DNA of 51,608 nucleotides from Acetobacter okinawensis JCM 25146 (GTDB taxonomy: Bacteria > Pseudomonadota > Alphaproteobacteria > Acetobacterales > Acetobacteraceae). The position numbers and the translations under genes were made by a program. Each line of letters opens with the position of its first letter. Position 1 is the first letter of the stretch. Positions 26,897 through 37,183 of this stretch are shown here, piece by piece. The stretch lies in assembly GCF_000613865.1 (NCBI RefSeq), contig NZ_BAJU01000016.1, positions 1 to 51,608 of the forward strand. The letters are read 5' to 3'. The notes beneath the pieces are model-generated. The model worked only from the letters and a program-made list of their open reading frames with translations. It was not told the origin of the DNA and did not search any database.

Positions 26897-27601
26897 TTAC
26901 TGAACCCAATCCTGCTCCAGCGCACGCCAGCTCTTCTCAATTTCTTCAAGCAGCACAACCCTTTTGGCAGGACCAACAGCGGGGCCTATGCATACGTGCA
27001 GCACGCCAGAGCGTTTGACAAACGCATTGCGCCCCCAGAACAGGCCGGAATTTGTGGCTACGGGAATAACCGGCAAACCGGTATGGCTGGACATGGCGGC
27101 AATACCGGGTTTGAGCGCCACCTGCTCACCCGGCAGGGTGCGCGTTCCCTCGGGGAAAATGACAATCTGGCGGTTGTCCGCAACGGCCTTGTCCGTCCCG
27201 GCCAGCAGCAGGCGCATAGCCCGCGCTCCGGCTGCGCGCTCCACGGGCATCATGCCCGTCAGCACCAGCATGGGCCCGAGCAGGGGAATACGGGTTAATT
27301 CCCCTTTCATCACATAACACGGGCGGGGGAGGAGGAGCATCCACACCAGTGTATCAAATGCGGACTGGTGCTGAGATGCGATAAGGGCCGGGCCGGACTT
27401 TGGCAGATATTCCAGCCCACTGATGCACACACGCACCCCACAGATGGAGCGGAACAGCCACAGTACCAGCCGCGACCACAATCTGGCATAAGCCAGCGCA
27501 CGCCCGGGCATGAACCAGCGAATGGGCAACGCGCCAACGCCCATGACCCCGGTCAGTACAAAAGCCACGACATTAAACATGACGGAACGTAGAACAGCCA
27601 T
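26897..27601 (-). CDS. plsC: 1-acyl-sn-glycerol-3-phosphate acyltransferase
   Basis: PlsC acylates lysophosphatidic acid to phosphatidic acid at the inner membrane. Motif I HX4D is SQHQSAFD and motif III is [11 protein letters not shown], with [10 protein letters not shown] as the later conserved block. About 234 residues when started at the ATG at 27601 ([14 protein letters not shown]); the frame stays open upstream to 27688 with a hydrophobic lead. An N-terminal membrane segment precedes the catalytic domain. It is divergent from ahcY. Confidence 0.9.
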   Translation of the reverse strand: MAVLRSVMFNVVAFVLTGVMGVGALPIRWFMPGRALAYARLWSRLVLWLFRSICGVRVCISGLEYLPKSGPALIASQHQSAFDTLVWMLLLPRPCYVMKGELTRIPLLGPMLVLTGMMPVERAAGARAMRLLLAGTDKAVADNRQIVIFPEGTRTLPGEQVALKPGIAAMSSHTGLPVIPVATNSGLFWGRNAFVKRSGVLHVCIGPAVGPAKRVVLLEEIEKSWRALEQDWVQ

Positions 27602-27781
27602 AAAAACCAACCCGTTACACCCAGCACACCAGCCCTTGCCCCGCCATGCTGGCCACCCAAAAACCACGACTCCGGCAAGGAAAACCATACAAAGCCAGAG
27701 CAGCCATACCTGTTGCGTCTGGCCTATGGCCCGCTATGGCTGTATAGCAAACCAGCACTTTGCATAGAAAGACAGGATAAT

Positions 27782-29069
27782 ATGAGCGACTACAAGGTAA
27801 AGGACCTCTCGCTGGCCGAATGGGGTCGCAAGGAAATTTCCATTGCGGAAGGCGAAATGCCCGGTCTCATGGCGCTGCGCGAGGAATATGGCGCAAGCCA
27901 GCCCCTTAAAGGCGCACGTATTGCAGGCTGCCTGCACATGACCATCCAGACTGCGGTTCTGATCGAAACGCTGGTCGCTCTTGGCGCTACCGTGCGCTGG
28001 TCTTCTTGCAACATTTTCTCCACGCAGGACCATGCGGCTGCGGCCATTGCTGCGGCTGGCATTCCCGTGTTTGCATGGAAAGGCCTGACAGAAGACGAAT
28101 TCAACTGGTGTATCGAGCAGACCATTCAGGGCCCCGATGGCTGGACCCCGAACATGATCCTCGATGACGGCGGCGACCTGACGGTCATGATGCATGACCA
28201 GTACCCCGAACTGCTGGCGCAGGTTAAGGGTCTGTCGGAGGAAACCACAACAGGTGTGCACCGTCTGTGGGAAATGCAGAAAAAAGGCACGCTGAAGGTC
28301 CCCGCCATCAACGTGAACGACAGCGTTACCAAGTCCAAGTTTGATAACCTGTACGGCTGCCGCGAAAGTCTGGTGGACGCCATCCGCCGTGGCACCGACG
28401 TCATGATGGCTGGCAAGGTTGCCGTTGTTGCCGGTTATGGTGACGTGGGCAAAGGCTCCGCCGCCTCCCTGCGCAATGCAGCTGCCGCGTGCTGGTAACC
28501 GAAGTTGACCCGATCTGCGCCCTGCAGGCCGCCATGGAAGGCTACGAAGTGGTCACCATGGAAGACGCCGCACCGCGTGGGGACATTTTTGTTACCGCAA
28601 CCGGCAACGTGGACGTCATTACCGTTGACCACATGCGCGCCATGAAAAACCGCGCCATTGTGTGCAACATCGGCCACTTTGACTCCGAAATCCAGATCGG
28701 CGGGCTGCGCAACTTCACATGGGACAACATCAAACCGCAGGTTGATGAGGTGGTGTTCCCCGATGGCAAGCGCCTGATTGTTCTGTCCGAAGGCCGTCTG
28801 GTCAATCTGGGCAACGCAACCGGCCACCCGTCCTTTGTCATGTCCGCGTCCTTTACCAACCAGACACTGGCCCAGATCGAACTGTGGACAGCTCCGGAAG
28901 GCAAGTACGAGGTCAAGGTTTACACCCTGCCCAAAAAGCTGGACGAAAAAGTTGCAGCCCTGCATCTGCCAAGGTTGGCGCGCAGCTGAGCAAGCTGAGC
29001 GAAACACAGGCCAAATACATTGACGTTCCAGTCAGCGGCCCCTTCAAACACGAAGAATACCGCTACTAA
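27782..29069 (+). CDS. ahcY: adenosylhomocysteinase (two frameshifts in this sequence)
   Basis: AhcY hydrolyses S-adenosylhomocysteine to adenosine and homocysteine, using bound NAD, and so relieves product inhibition of methyltransferases. The N-terminal substrate domain ([32 protein letters not shown]) is complete, and [10 protein letters not shown] is the NAD-binding loop. The frame breaks near 28481 (one G missing, restoring [15 protein letters not shown]) and near 28969 (one G missing, restoring [13 protein letters not shown]). The end FKHEEYRY matches the family's invariant ...PFKxxxYRY tail. Corrected length is about 430 residues. AGGA precedes the ATG at 27782. I looked for a SAH riboswitch upstream and did not see one. 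Confidence 0.94.
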
Positions 29070-29082
29070 GCCTGCCTGAACG

Positions 29083-29121
29083 GCTGCCGGGGGCGCTGAA
29101 CTGCCTCCCCGGCAGCTTTTC
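29083..29121 (+). terminator. rho-independent terminator of ahcY
   Basis: GCTGCCGGGG (29083-29092) pairs perfectly with CCCCGGCAGC (29107-29116), followed by TTTTCTT. It lies 13 bases after the ahcY stop. Confidence 0.85.
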
Positions 29122-29437
29122 TTGAGATATAGACGCTCTGTCGCACGCAAACTCCTGCGGCAACACGTCACACGCCATCTCCTCCCTGCAAATGCTTCGG
29201 CCAATGTATTATGGCTCTTAAATCCGTCCCCCCTGCTGGGCGGAAGATGATGCTTTGCGGGCATCGGCCCCAAAACAGCAATGCACGACGCGGCTCCTTG
29301 CGCTACACTGCGCGCGGCATGGCCGTGCACACGCACAACACCACAGACTTTACGCAAAACTGTCTCTTTGCTGACAGATTTATCAGGCTACCCTGCCAGA
29401 CAAGACCACACGGCCCATAACAAAAGGATTTTTGAGC
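29122..29437. other. intergenic region, nothing recognised
   Basis: About 316 bases between the ahcY terminator and the DUF3597 gene. No tRNA, repeat or convincing open frame is seen. It presumably carries the DUF3597 promoter; AAAAGGA lies about 12 bases before that gene's ATG. Confidence 0.5.
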
Positions 29438-29833
29438 ATGAGCATTTTTGGTTCCATTCTGTCCGCAATTTTTCATCACGCCAAAGCCGCAACGCCCGAT
29501 ACGACCTCCCCCGCCAATGCCAACCAGCAACCCAGCGCAGCAGCAACCGCCGCCCCCGGCACCGTGCCCCCGGCTGGCACCCCAGTAAATGTTGACGCAG
29601 TTCTGAGTAGCCTTGCCGCACAGAACGGGCAGAACCTGAACTGGAAAGAGTCCATTGTGGACCTGCTCAAGCTGCTGGGGCTGGATAGCTCGCTTGATGC
29701 CCGCAAAAAGCTGGCAGCAGAACTCGCCTACTCCGGCAATACCGAAGACAGCGCGAGCATGAACATCTGGCTGATTAAGGAAGTTCGCCAGAAACTGGCA
29801 GAAAACGGCGGCAAAATTCCCGCAGGCCTGTAA
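29438..29833 (+). CDS. DUF3597 domain-containing protein
   Basis: A 131-residue protein starting MSIFGSILSAIFHHAKA, then an Ala/Pro/Thr-rich linker (about residues 20-50), then the compact DUF3597 domain: VNVDAVLSSLAAQ, LNWKESIVDLLKLLGLDSSL, ARKKLAAELAY, and SASMNIWLIKEVRQKLAENG. The family resembles the LysM-associated domain found in many bacteria; its role is unknown. The ATG at 29438 has a clear Shine-Dalgarno sequence. It is convergent with the L,D-transpeptidase gene. Confidence 0.8.
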   Translation: MSIFGSILSAIFHHAKAATPDTTSPANANQQPSAAATAAPGTVPPAGTPVNVDAVLSSLAAQNGQNLNWKESIVDLLKLLGLDSSLDARKKLAAELAYSGNTEDSASMNIWLIKEVRQKLAENGGKIPAGL

Positions 29834-29880
29834 GACCCTATCCCTCCGGCACACCATTCTGGAGGGAGGACTATAGTGCT

Positions 29881-30915
29881 TTAACCCTGCATGGCGTGCC
29901 TGTGCAGGGTTTCTGCATTTTTAAGGGCATCTGCCGGCTGGGTAGTTGCATAACCCGCCGTATCCACCACCACCACAAACAGACCCGCTATGGAGGAGAT
30001 GACCCTGTCTTTGCGCAAAAGGGCTGCAAAACGGCGGTCCACTTTAGCTTTCTGCTCATATTCGGCATCAAGCAGGCCATGCCGGTCAATAAACACATTC
30101 AATGATGATGGAATACGGATACACCCCTCAGAGGCTGTATGCCCGAGCCGCTGCTCCAGATAAACCGGGTCTGTTGCATGCATTTCCAGCCGGATCTGCA
30201 CTTTGTCCCGGCTTGGCAGCCACCCTTTTTGCGCCCATTGCCAACCAAAATCCCATACGCGCATGCCGGTGGTGCCGTTGCCCATAATGCCGTTTTCGTT
30301 CTTGGTACCCAAAGCCCGGTAACCAAGACGCTGCGCCGAATTGGGAAAAACCCCGGTAGGTGTAATGTAATAATACTGCCGACCTGTTGTGCCGGTGGAC
30401 ACTTTGGTGCTGCCTATGACCTGCCAGTCCGCACTGCTGCCCGGTAAAGCCAGAATCAGGCACAGACGTTGCACTTTGGGGTTGCGATCCACCACAACAA
30501 GCACCTGTGGCCGGTCCAGTACAATGCCGGACTGCTCAAGTTGCTGCCGGGCCAGCGCCACCCATGCCGCTTTATATGCAGCAGATACCGCCAGAGCGAC
30601 TGGCACTTCATGCCGGAAGGCCAAGGTCAGCGCCCAAGCCTCCTGCCGCGCTTCCTCCTCCCCAATTGCTACAACCGGAGAAGCGCCCTGTTCGGCAGGA
30701 TGGGGGAAAGATGTTTGTGAAGCACCTGCCTGCCCCGCATAATCGGGGTCAAGGCCACTATCCCCCACTGTATCTGGCTGGGGGCTGGGTTGTGTGGCGG
30801 CATAAGCCTGAGGGAACACCCCCGCACCACGCCACCATACGCCGGGCACATCGGCCATGGCAAGAAAACTGCCAGCCATAGCCGAGCAGACTGCCAGTTT
30901 TCCAATCCTGCACAT
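29881..30915 (-). CDS. L,D-transpeptidase (YkuD domain), secreted
   Basis: A protein of about 344 residues that probably forms 3-3 peptidoglycan cross-links or attaches proteins to peptidoglycan. The N-terminus (MCRIGKLAVCSAMAGSFLAMA) looks like a signal peptide. The YkuD catalytic region is intact: MHATDP, then HTASEGCIRIP with the nucleophilic Cys in the HxxSxGCIR motif. Upstream is TPTGVFPNSAQRLGYRALG. I chose the ATG at 30915 because the signal peptide begins there; the frame extends to 31008 without similarity. It lies downstream of lpd on the same strand, 64 bases away. Confidence 0.85.
   Translation of the reverse strand: MCRIGKLAVCSAMAGSFLAMADVPGVWWRGAGVFPQAYAATQPSPQPDTVGDSGLDPDYAGQAGASQTSFPHPAEQGASPVVAIGEEEARQEAWALTLAFRHEVPVALAVSAAYKAAWVALARQQLEQSGIVLDRPQVLVVVDRNPKVQRLCLILALPGSSADWQVIGSTKVSTGTTGRQYYYITPTGVFPNSAQRLGYRALGTKNENGIMGNGTTGMRVWDFGWQWAQKGWLPSRDKVQIRLEMHATDPVYLEQRLGHTASEGCIRIPSSLNVFIDRHGLLDAEYEQKAKVDRRFAALLRKDRVISSIAGLFVVVVDTAGYATTQPADALKNAETLHRHAMQG
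29882..29913 (+). terminator. hairpin at the 3' end of the DUF3597 gene
   Basis: AACCCTGC and GCAGGGTT form a stem at the 3' end of the convergent L,D-transpeptidase gene, followed on the plus strand by TTCTGCATTTTT. A second, weaker stem (TCCCTCC 29841-29847 with GGAGGGA 29861-29867) precedes it. Either could stop plus-strand transcription. Confidence 0.45.
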
Positions 30916-30979
30916 ACATGCTCCCCCGTAGGCAACTACGGGGGAGAGTATGGCATTAGTCCTAACAATAAGAAAATTA

Positions 30980-32698
30980 TCAGATGTTGATGGAGCGGTT
31001 ATCTGCACCCAGTGCAGCTTCCTTAACCGCTTCGCTCAGGGTTGGGTGCGCGTGGCAGACACGGCCAATATCCTCGGCCGATGCACCAAACTCGATCGCC
31101 ATTGTGGCTTCAGCAATCAGTTCACCTGCGGCGGGGCCAATAATATGCACACCCAGCACGCGGTCTGTCTGCTTGTCTGCCAGCACTTTGACAAAGCCAT
31201 CCGTCATGCCCAGAGCGCGGGCCCGACCGTTGGCAAGGAAGGGGAATTTGCCGGTTTTGTAAGCAACGCCCTTGTCCTTGAGCTGCTCCTCCGTAAAGCC
31301 GACAGAGGCCACTTCTGGCCATGTGTAGATCACACCGGGAATAGCGTCGTAATTGACATGCCCCGCCTGACCGGCCAGCAGTTCGGCCAGAGCCACGCCT
31401 TCCTCTTCCGCCTTGTGGGCCAGCATGGGGCCTGCAATCACGTCCCCAATGGCATAAATACCGGGGACATTGGTGGCGTAATGTGCGTCCACTTCCACGC
31501 GGCCACGTTTGTCCAGCGCAATGCCGGCTTCTTCCAGCCCCATGTTCTTGCTGGCTGCCGTGCGACCAACAGCGACCAGAACCACGTCGGCTTCCAGTGT
31601 TTCCACAGCACCACCGGCGGAGGGTTCTATGCTGAGCACCACGCCTTTTTTGGTTTTTTCAGCTTTGGTCACCTTGTGACCCAGCTTCATTTTAAAGCCC
31701 TGCTTGGTCAGCAGTTTCTTGAACTGTGCAGCCACTTCATTGTCCGTGCCGGGTACCAGACGATCAAGGAATTCAACCACAGTCACTTCCGCACCAAGGC
31801 GGTGCCACACACTGCCCAGTTCCAGCCCGATCACGCCGCCGCCAATTACGACCAGCCGCTTGGGTACCTCGGACAGTTCCAGCGCACCCGTAGAGGTGAC
31901 AATCACCTTTTCGTCCACCTCAATACCTGCAAGGTTGGCGCTATCGCTCCCGCTGGCAATGATGATGTGTTTGGCAGTCACCGGCTTGCCATCCACACTC
32001 AACCGCCCCGTGCCTTCCACCTTGCCGTGGCCCTTGAGCCAAGTGATGCCGTTTTTCTTGAAGAGGAATTCAACGCCCTTCACATTGGCACCCACAATGT
32101 CGGCCTTGCGGGCCTGCATCTTGGCCAGATCAAGCTTAACGCTCTCAATCAGCACACCATGGGCTGCAAAGTCATGCCCAGCGGCGTGGTAGTTTTCCGA
32201 GGACTGGAGCAGCGCCTTGGACGGAATGCAGCCAACGTTAAGGCAGGTGCCGCCAAGAGTTGCGCGTTTTTCCACGCAGGCCACCTTAAAGCCGAGCTGT
32301 GCGGCACGAATAGCGCAGACATAACCACCCGGCCCCGCACCAATCACCACGACATCGTAATCCGTCTGCGCCGGGGGGGCTGCCTGTGCCTGCGCCTTGG
32401 GTGCAGGAGCCGCAGCGGCGGGTGCAGGCTGCGCTGCGGGTGCGGCAGTTTTGCCTGCCGCTCCGGCTTCGAGCAGGGCCAGCACGGCGCCAACTTCTAC
32501 CTCATCCCCTTCCTTTACCGCGTGGTTTTCCAGCCGACCGGCAGCAGGTGCAGGCACTTCCACGCTCACCTTGTCCGTTTCCAGCTCCACCACCGGTTCG
32601 TCTTCCCTGACTGTCTCACCCGGCTGCTTCAGCCACTTCCCTACCGTGGCGGTGGTTACGCTTTCTCCAAGGGTGGGTACTTTAATTTCGGTCGGCAT
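30980..32698 (-). CDS. lpd: dihydrolipoyl dehydrogenase (E3) with N-terminal lipoyl domain
   Basis: E3 reoxidises dihydrolipoyl groups of 2-oxoacid dehydrogenases with FAD and NAD. Residues about 1-80 are a lipoyl domain (ETDKVSVEV, with the lipoylated Lys), followed by an Ala/Pro linker (about 82-110). The flavoenzyme core then begins ([21 protein letters not shown]), with the redox disulfide [13 protein letters not shown] and the C-terminal [15 protein letters not shown] active-site His. About 572 residues. The lipoyl domain closely resembles that of the adjacent sucB. The start at 32698 ([14 protein letters not shown]) matches the sucB start. A terminator-like hairpin separates it from sucB. 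Confidence 0.95.
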   Translation of the reverse strand: MPTEIKVPTLGESVTTATVGKWLKQPGETVREDEPVVELETDKVSVEVPAPAAGRLENHAVKEGDEVEVGAVLALLEAGAAGKTAAPAAQPAPAAAAPAPKAQAQAAPPAQTDYDVVVIGAGPGGYVCAIRAAQLGFKVACVEKRATLGGTCLNVGCIPSKALLQSSENYHAAGHDFAAHGVLIESVKLDLAKMQARKADIVGANVKGVEFLFKKNGITWLKGHGKVEGTGRLSVDGKPVTAKHIIIASGSDSANLAGIEVDEKVIVTSTGALELSEVPKRLVVIGGGVIGLELGSVWHRLGAEVTVVEFLDRLVPGTDNEVAAQFKKLLTKQGFKMKLGHKVTKAEKTKKGVVLSIEPSAGGAVETLEADVVLVAVGRTAASKNMGLEEAGIALDKRGRVEVDAHYATNVPGIYAIGDVIAGPMLAHKAEEEGVALAELLAGQAGHVNYDAIPGVIYTWPEVASVGFTEEQLKDKGVAYKTGKFPFLANGRARALGMTDGFVKVLADKQTDRVLGVHIIGPAAGELIAEATMAIEFGASAEDIGRVCHAHPTLSEAVKEAALGADNRSINI

Positions 32699-32738
32699 GG
32701 GTCTTGTCTCGCTCACGTTAGGGTCTGCAAAAAAGGAA

Positions 32739-32773
32739 AGGCCGGAGCGCCGCATATATGCTGCCTCCGGCCT
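32739..32773 (-). terminator. hairpin plus T run between sucB and lpd
   Basis: Read on the minus strand, AGGCCGGAG pairs perfectly with CTCCGGCCT (9 bp) and is followed by TTCCTTTTTT. It lies 15 bases after the sucB stop and 41 bases before the lpd start, so part of the transcripts may end here, lowering lpd relative to sucAB. Confidence 0.75.
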
Positions 32774-32787
32774 GTGCCAGTGTCAGA

Positions 32788-34002
32788 TCAGACGTCAATC
32801 AACAGGCGGCGGGGGTCTTCCACATTCTGTTTGAGCCGCACAAGGAAGCTGACAGCCTCCTTACCATCCACGATGCGGTGATCGTAGGAGAGGGCCACAT
32901 ACATCATGGGGCGAATAACCACCTGACCGTTTACGGCAACCGGGCGTTCCTGAATGGAGTGCATGCCCAGAATACCCGACTGCGGGGAGTTCAGGATCGG
33001 GGTGGACAGCAGCGAGCCGTAAATACCGCCATTGGTGATGGAGAACGTACCGCCGGAGAGTTCATCCAGCTTGAGCGTACCTTCACGCGCAGCCTTGCCA
33101 AAACCTGCGATGGTTTTTTCAATCTGGGCAAAACCCATTTTATCCGCATCGCGGATAACTGGCACAACCAGACCATTGGGGCCACCAACCGCAATACCAA
33201 GGTTGATGAAGTCGCGGTAAATCACGTCCTCGCCGTCAATTTCAGCGTTAATGGCGGGAAATTCCTTGAGTGCTGCAATAACCCCACGGGAGAAGATGGA
33301 CATGTAGCCCAGCTTCACACCATGTTTTTTGACAAAGCTGTCCTGAAATTCGGCACGCAGCGCCATGGCGCCAGACATATCGATCTCGTTGAACGTGGTC
33401 AGCATGGCTGCCGTGTTCTGCGCTTCCTTCAGACGACGGGCAATGGTGCGGCGCAGGCGGGTCATCTTCACGCGTTCTTCACGCGGGTCATCCTTGCGGG
33501 CAGCCTTGGGCGCTGCGGCGGGGGCCGCCGCCTGTGGCTGGGACAAAAAGCCCAGCACATCGCCCTTGGTAATACGCCCACCAAGGCCGCTACCCTGACC
33601 AACCTGCCCTGCGTTCAGGCCATTTTCCGCCATGATCTTGCGTGCAGCAGGCAGGGCGGCGGCAGAATCAACCGCGGGGGCAGCGGGTTTGGCTGCAGGT
33701 GCGGCTGGTGCTTCCACCTTTTTTTCCGGTGCGGCGGCCTTGGCTGCGGGGGCTGCCCCTGCCTTGCCGGGTTCAACGGTTGCGAGCAGGGCTCCTACCT
33801 CAACCTCATCCCCTTCCTTGACTGCCTGCGGGCCAAGCACACCTGCCTGAGGGGCTGCAACTTCCACACTGACCTTATCAGTTTCAAGTTCAACGACCGG
33901 CTCGTCTTCCTTGACCGCATCGCCGGGCTGCTTCAGCCATTTGGCAATGGTTGCCGTGGTCACGCTCTCGCCCAGTGTTGGTACCTTGATCTCGACTGAC
34001 AT
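32788..34002 (-). CDS. sucB: 2-oxoglutarate dehydrogenase E2, dihydrolipoyl succinyltransferase
   Basis: SucB transfers the succinyl group from E1 to CoA in the citric acid cycle. Residues about 2-77 are the lipoyl domain ([10 protein letters not shown], lipoylated Lys), followed by an Ala/Pro linker, a peripheral subunit-binding domain ([29 protein letters not shown]), and the catalytic acyltransferase domain ending in [16 protein letters not shown], with the HxxxD active-site box. About 404 residues, normal length. The start at 34002 ([14 protein letters not shown]) is fixed by homology. It lies 109 bases downstream of sucA, with an intervening hairpin. Confidence 0.96.
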   Translation of the reverse strand: MSVEIKVPTLGESVTTATIAKWLKQPGDAVKEDEPVVELETDKVSVEVAAPQAGVLGPQAVKEGDEVEVGALLATVEPGKAGAAPAAKAAAPEKKVEAPAAPAAKPAAPAVDSAAALPAARKIMAENGLNAGQVGQGSGLGGRITKGDVLGFLSQPQAAAPAAAPKAARKDDPREERVKMTRLRRTIARRLKEAQNTAAMLTTFNEIDMSGAMALRAEFQDSFVKKHGVKLGYMSIFSRGVIAALKEFPAINAEIDGEDVIYRDFINLGIAVGGPNGLVVPVIRDADKMGFAQIEKTIAGFGKAAREGTLKLDELSGGTFSITNGGIYGSLLSTPILNSPQSGILGMHSIQERPVAVNGQVVIRPMMYVALSYDHRIVDGKEAVSFLVRLKQNVEDPRRLLIDV

Positions 34003-34030
34003 CCTGTTCCCCATTCTTCTCAAGAAAGCT

Positions 34031-34061
34031 CCTGTGTGGGGCAATGGTTTTTCCACACAGG
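34031..34061 (-). promoter_or_regulatory. hairpin between sucA and sucB
   Basis: CCTGTGTGG (34031-34039) and CCACACAGG (34053-34061) form a perfect 9-bp stem. On the minus-strand transcript it is followed by AGCTTTCTT, a weak T stretch. It may attenuate read-through or act as a processing or stability element. Confidence 0.5.
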
Positions 34062-34111
34062 ATTTTTCTTCCGCGTAAGGCGGACAATTTTTCTAAAATT
34101 CCAGACCCTGC

Positions 34112-36978
34112 TCAGCGTGCGGCCTTGAGCCCAAGGGCACGCTCCACCAGATCCGCCTGTTCGGCAGCATGAATGCGGGCCAGACCCGTAGCCGGGCTGG
34201 CAGCAGCGGCACGCCCCACATATTGCGGACGACCGGCCTTATGGCCTGCCCGCGTCAGGGATTTTTCAATACGCCGATCCACAAAGTGCCACGCGCCACC
34301 GTTTTCCGTTTCTTCCTGACACCAGACAATGTCAGCTTCAGGATAACGCTTTAGTTCGGCTGCGAGTGCTGCTTCGGGGAAGGGGTAGAGTTGCTCCACA
34401 CGCACGATAGCCACATCCTTGATGTCTTTTTCGCGCCGGGCGGCCAGCAGGTCATAATAGACCTTGCCCGAGCAGAGCACCACGCGGCGGACCTTGGCAT
34501 CCGGCCCCAGCGCATCGACTTCCGGCAGAACGGGGCTAAAGCGCGTACCCGGCCCAAAGTCTGCCAGAGCGGACACAGCCAGTTTGTGCCGCAGCAGCGA
34601 TTTGGGCTCCATCAGCACCAGAGGCTTGCGGTAATCCAGCTTGAGCTGGCGGCGCAGGGCATGGAAGTAGTTGGCAGGCGTGGTAATGTTGCACACGAAT
34701 ATGTTGTCTTCAGCACAGAGCTGGAGATACCGTTCCAGACGGGCGGAGGAGTGTTCAGGCCCCTGCCCTTCGTACCCATGGGGCAGCAGCAGCACCAGCC
34801 CGGACATGCGCAGCCATTTGGTCTCGCCCGAGGCAATGAACTGGTCAATAATAACCTGTGCACAGTTGGCAAAGTCCCCGAACTGCGCCTCCCACAGCAC
34901 CAGCGTTTGCGGGTTGCGCACGGAATACCCGTATTCAAACCCCAGCACGCCGTATTCGGACAGCAGCGAGTTCCAGATTTCGATCTTTGCCTGATCAGCC
35001 TGAATATGATTGAGCGGTGTGCAGGGCGTCTGGTTGACCTGATCGGTCCATGTGGCATGGCGCTGGCTGAAGGTGCCACGCTGGCAGTCCTCACCCGACA
35101 GGCGCACGCGGTGGCCTTCCAGCAGCAGGGAGCCAAAACCCAGAGCCTCACCCGTTGCCCAGTCAAACCCCTCACCCGAGCTGAACATGCCACTCTTGGC
35201 CTTGAGCTGGCGCGCGATCTTGGAATTCAGGTTAAACCCTTCGGGCACCGTGGTCATGGCCGTGCCGATTTTTTGCAGCACATCAAGGGCCACACCGGTT
35301 TCGGGCCATGCCTGTTCGGGCTTCTGCCCCGGTGCGGTCAGCCCTTTCCAGCCACCTTCCAGCCAGTCTGCCTTGTTAACCTTGTAGGACTCGGCGGCCT
35401 TGTAGTCGGCCTCCAGCCGGTCCTGAAATGCATCCCACTGGGCCTGTGCTTCGGCCTCGGTCATCGCACCGGCTTCAACCACGCGGCGTGCGTACAGGGT
35501 ATGGGGCGTTTCGTGGCTGGCAATGGCCTTGTACATGACGGGCTGGGTAAAGACCGGCTCGTCGGTTTCGTTGTGGCCATGGCGGCGGTAGCAGACAATA
35601 TCGAGCACAATGTCGCTGGCAAAAGCGTGCCGGTAATCTGCGGCAAGGCGCGAGGCATAGATAACAGCCTCCGCATCATCCCCATTCACATGCAGGACCG
35701 GAGCTTCAATGGATTTGGCAAGGTCCGTGCCATACACGCCCGAATGCCCACATTCCGGGTTGGTGGTAAAGCCGATCTGGTTGTTGACCACCATATGGAT
35801 GGTTCCACCCGTGCGGTAGCCGGGCAACTGGGACATGGCAAAGGTTTCGTACACAATGCCCTGACCGGCAAATGCTGCATCACCATGGATAACAATACCC
35901 ATGCTGCCACTGCGGTTTTGCGTATCACCTGCATCATCCTGCGTTGCGCGGACCTTGCCCAGCACAACGGTATCCACCGCCTCCAGATGGGAGGGGTTGG
36001 GCAGGAGGGAAATATGGACCGAACGCCCATTGACCTCCACATCGGCAGAAGAGCCCAGATGGTATTTGACGTCCCCCGAGCCTTCCACATTGTCAGGCTT
36101 GAAGGACCCACCGGCGAATTCGTTAAAAATGGCTACGTAGGGTTTGCGCACCACGTTAACCAGCGTGTTCAACCGGCCACGGTGCGCCATGCCAATAGTG
36201 ACAGAGCCAACACCCTGCCCGGCAGACTGGTCCACAATAGCGTGCAGGGAGGGAATGGAGATTTCTCCCCCTTCCAGCCAAAGCGCTTGGCACCCACATA
36301 ACGCTTCTGGCAAAAAGCCTCGAACCCTTCAGCTTCTGCCAGATTTTTGAGAATGCTTTTGCGTTCGGCTACGCTGACATTTTGCTGCCAGTTGTCGCCT
36401 TCCAGCCGGTTGCGGAACCATTCACGCTGCTCGCTATTGCGGGCATACAGATATTCAGCCCCGATATTGCCGCAGTAAACACCGCGCAGGGCGGCCACAA
36501 CATCTTTAACGCTGGCTGTGCTGCGCCCCTTGAGCAGGGGTTCGAGCAAGGAGCCAATAAACACCTCGCGGCTCAGGTCCTTGGGGCCAAAGCCATAGGT
36601 CTGCGGGTCCAACTCCGCACGCGGGGCGGGAACCTTGAGCCCCAGCGGGTCCAGCGTGGCTTCCAGATGGCCAAATTCGCGGTAGGCGCGCACCAGCCGG
36701 GCAATGGCCAGACTATCCTGTGCTGCAAGCCCGCCAGCGGGACCGCCCTTGGCCGGTGGTGGTGGCTCTTCCCCCGTAATAATGGACGGGCGCGGCGCCC
36801 AGGATGCACCAAGCGCGTCATGCAGTACGGCCGCCTCGTCATCCCCCAGCGAGCTGAAGAGAATATCGAAGGAGGGATCTACACTTTTTGGATCCTTGGC
36901 CCATTGGGCATACAAATCCGCAAGGTACGCGATATTGGCACCGTTCAGAGCGGTTGCCAGCATATCCGATACCGCCAT
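34112..36978 (-). CDS. sucA: 2-oxoglutarate dehydrogenase E1 (frameshifted in this sequence)
   Basis: SucA is the thiamine-diphosphate decarboxylase of the 2-oxoglutarate dehydrogenase complex. The N-terminal helix (NIAYLADLYAQWAKDPKSVDPSF) is the E2-contacting part. The core starts ARLVRAYREFGHLEATLDPLG. The frame changes near 36277 (one G missing), restoring FGLEGGEISIPSLHAIVDQS and GMAHRGRLNTLVNVVRKP, followed by DIVCYRRHGHNETDEP and VVLCSGKVYYDLL. About 955 residues. The start at 36978 has a strong Shine-Dalgarno sequence (GGGAGGAATG). First gene of the operon with sucB and lpd, 205 bases downstream of zapE on the same strand. Its presence implies that this organism encodes a citric acid cycle E1, unlike Gluconobacter oxydans, which lacks sucA-type enzymes for a complete cycle by published accounts. 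Confidence 0.95.
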
Positions 36979-37183
36979 CTCACATTCCTCCCTGTCGCGG
37001 GGTGCTCACGCGCCGCAGACCAGATGTTGTGTCACACTCCAACGTAAGCCGGACCATCTTTTCCTTCACCCCACCCATACGGCGAGGTGCCCTTGATATC
37101 CCTTGCCAGAAGCAGACAGCCCCCGGCCTCTTTCTGTCTCAAGAGCTAGACCGGCCATGTGGCCGTAACAAGGGCACCGCCTG

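Noticed and set aside
27602-27781. SAH riboswitch upstream of ahcY
   Set aside because: I looked for the conserved core and did not find it in the leader.
30950-32881. 643-codon plus-strand open frame
   Set aside because: Antisense to lpd, a well-supported gene; the product is rich in His, Phe and Cys in the manner of shadow frames.
32758-33999. 413-codon plus-strand open frame
   Set aside because: Antisense to sucB with no family similarity.
34391-36301. 636-codon plus-strand open frame
   Set aside because: It lies wholly antisense to sucA, has no recognisable domain, and is the usual by-product of GC-rich codon use on the opposite strand.
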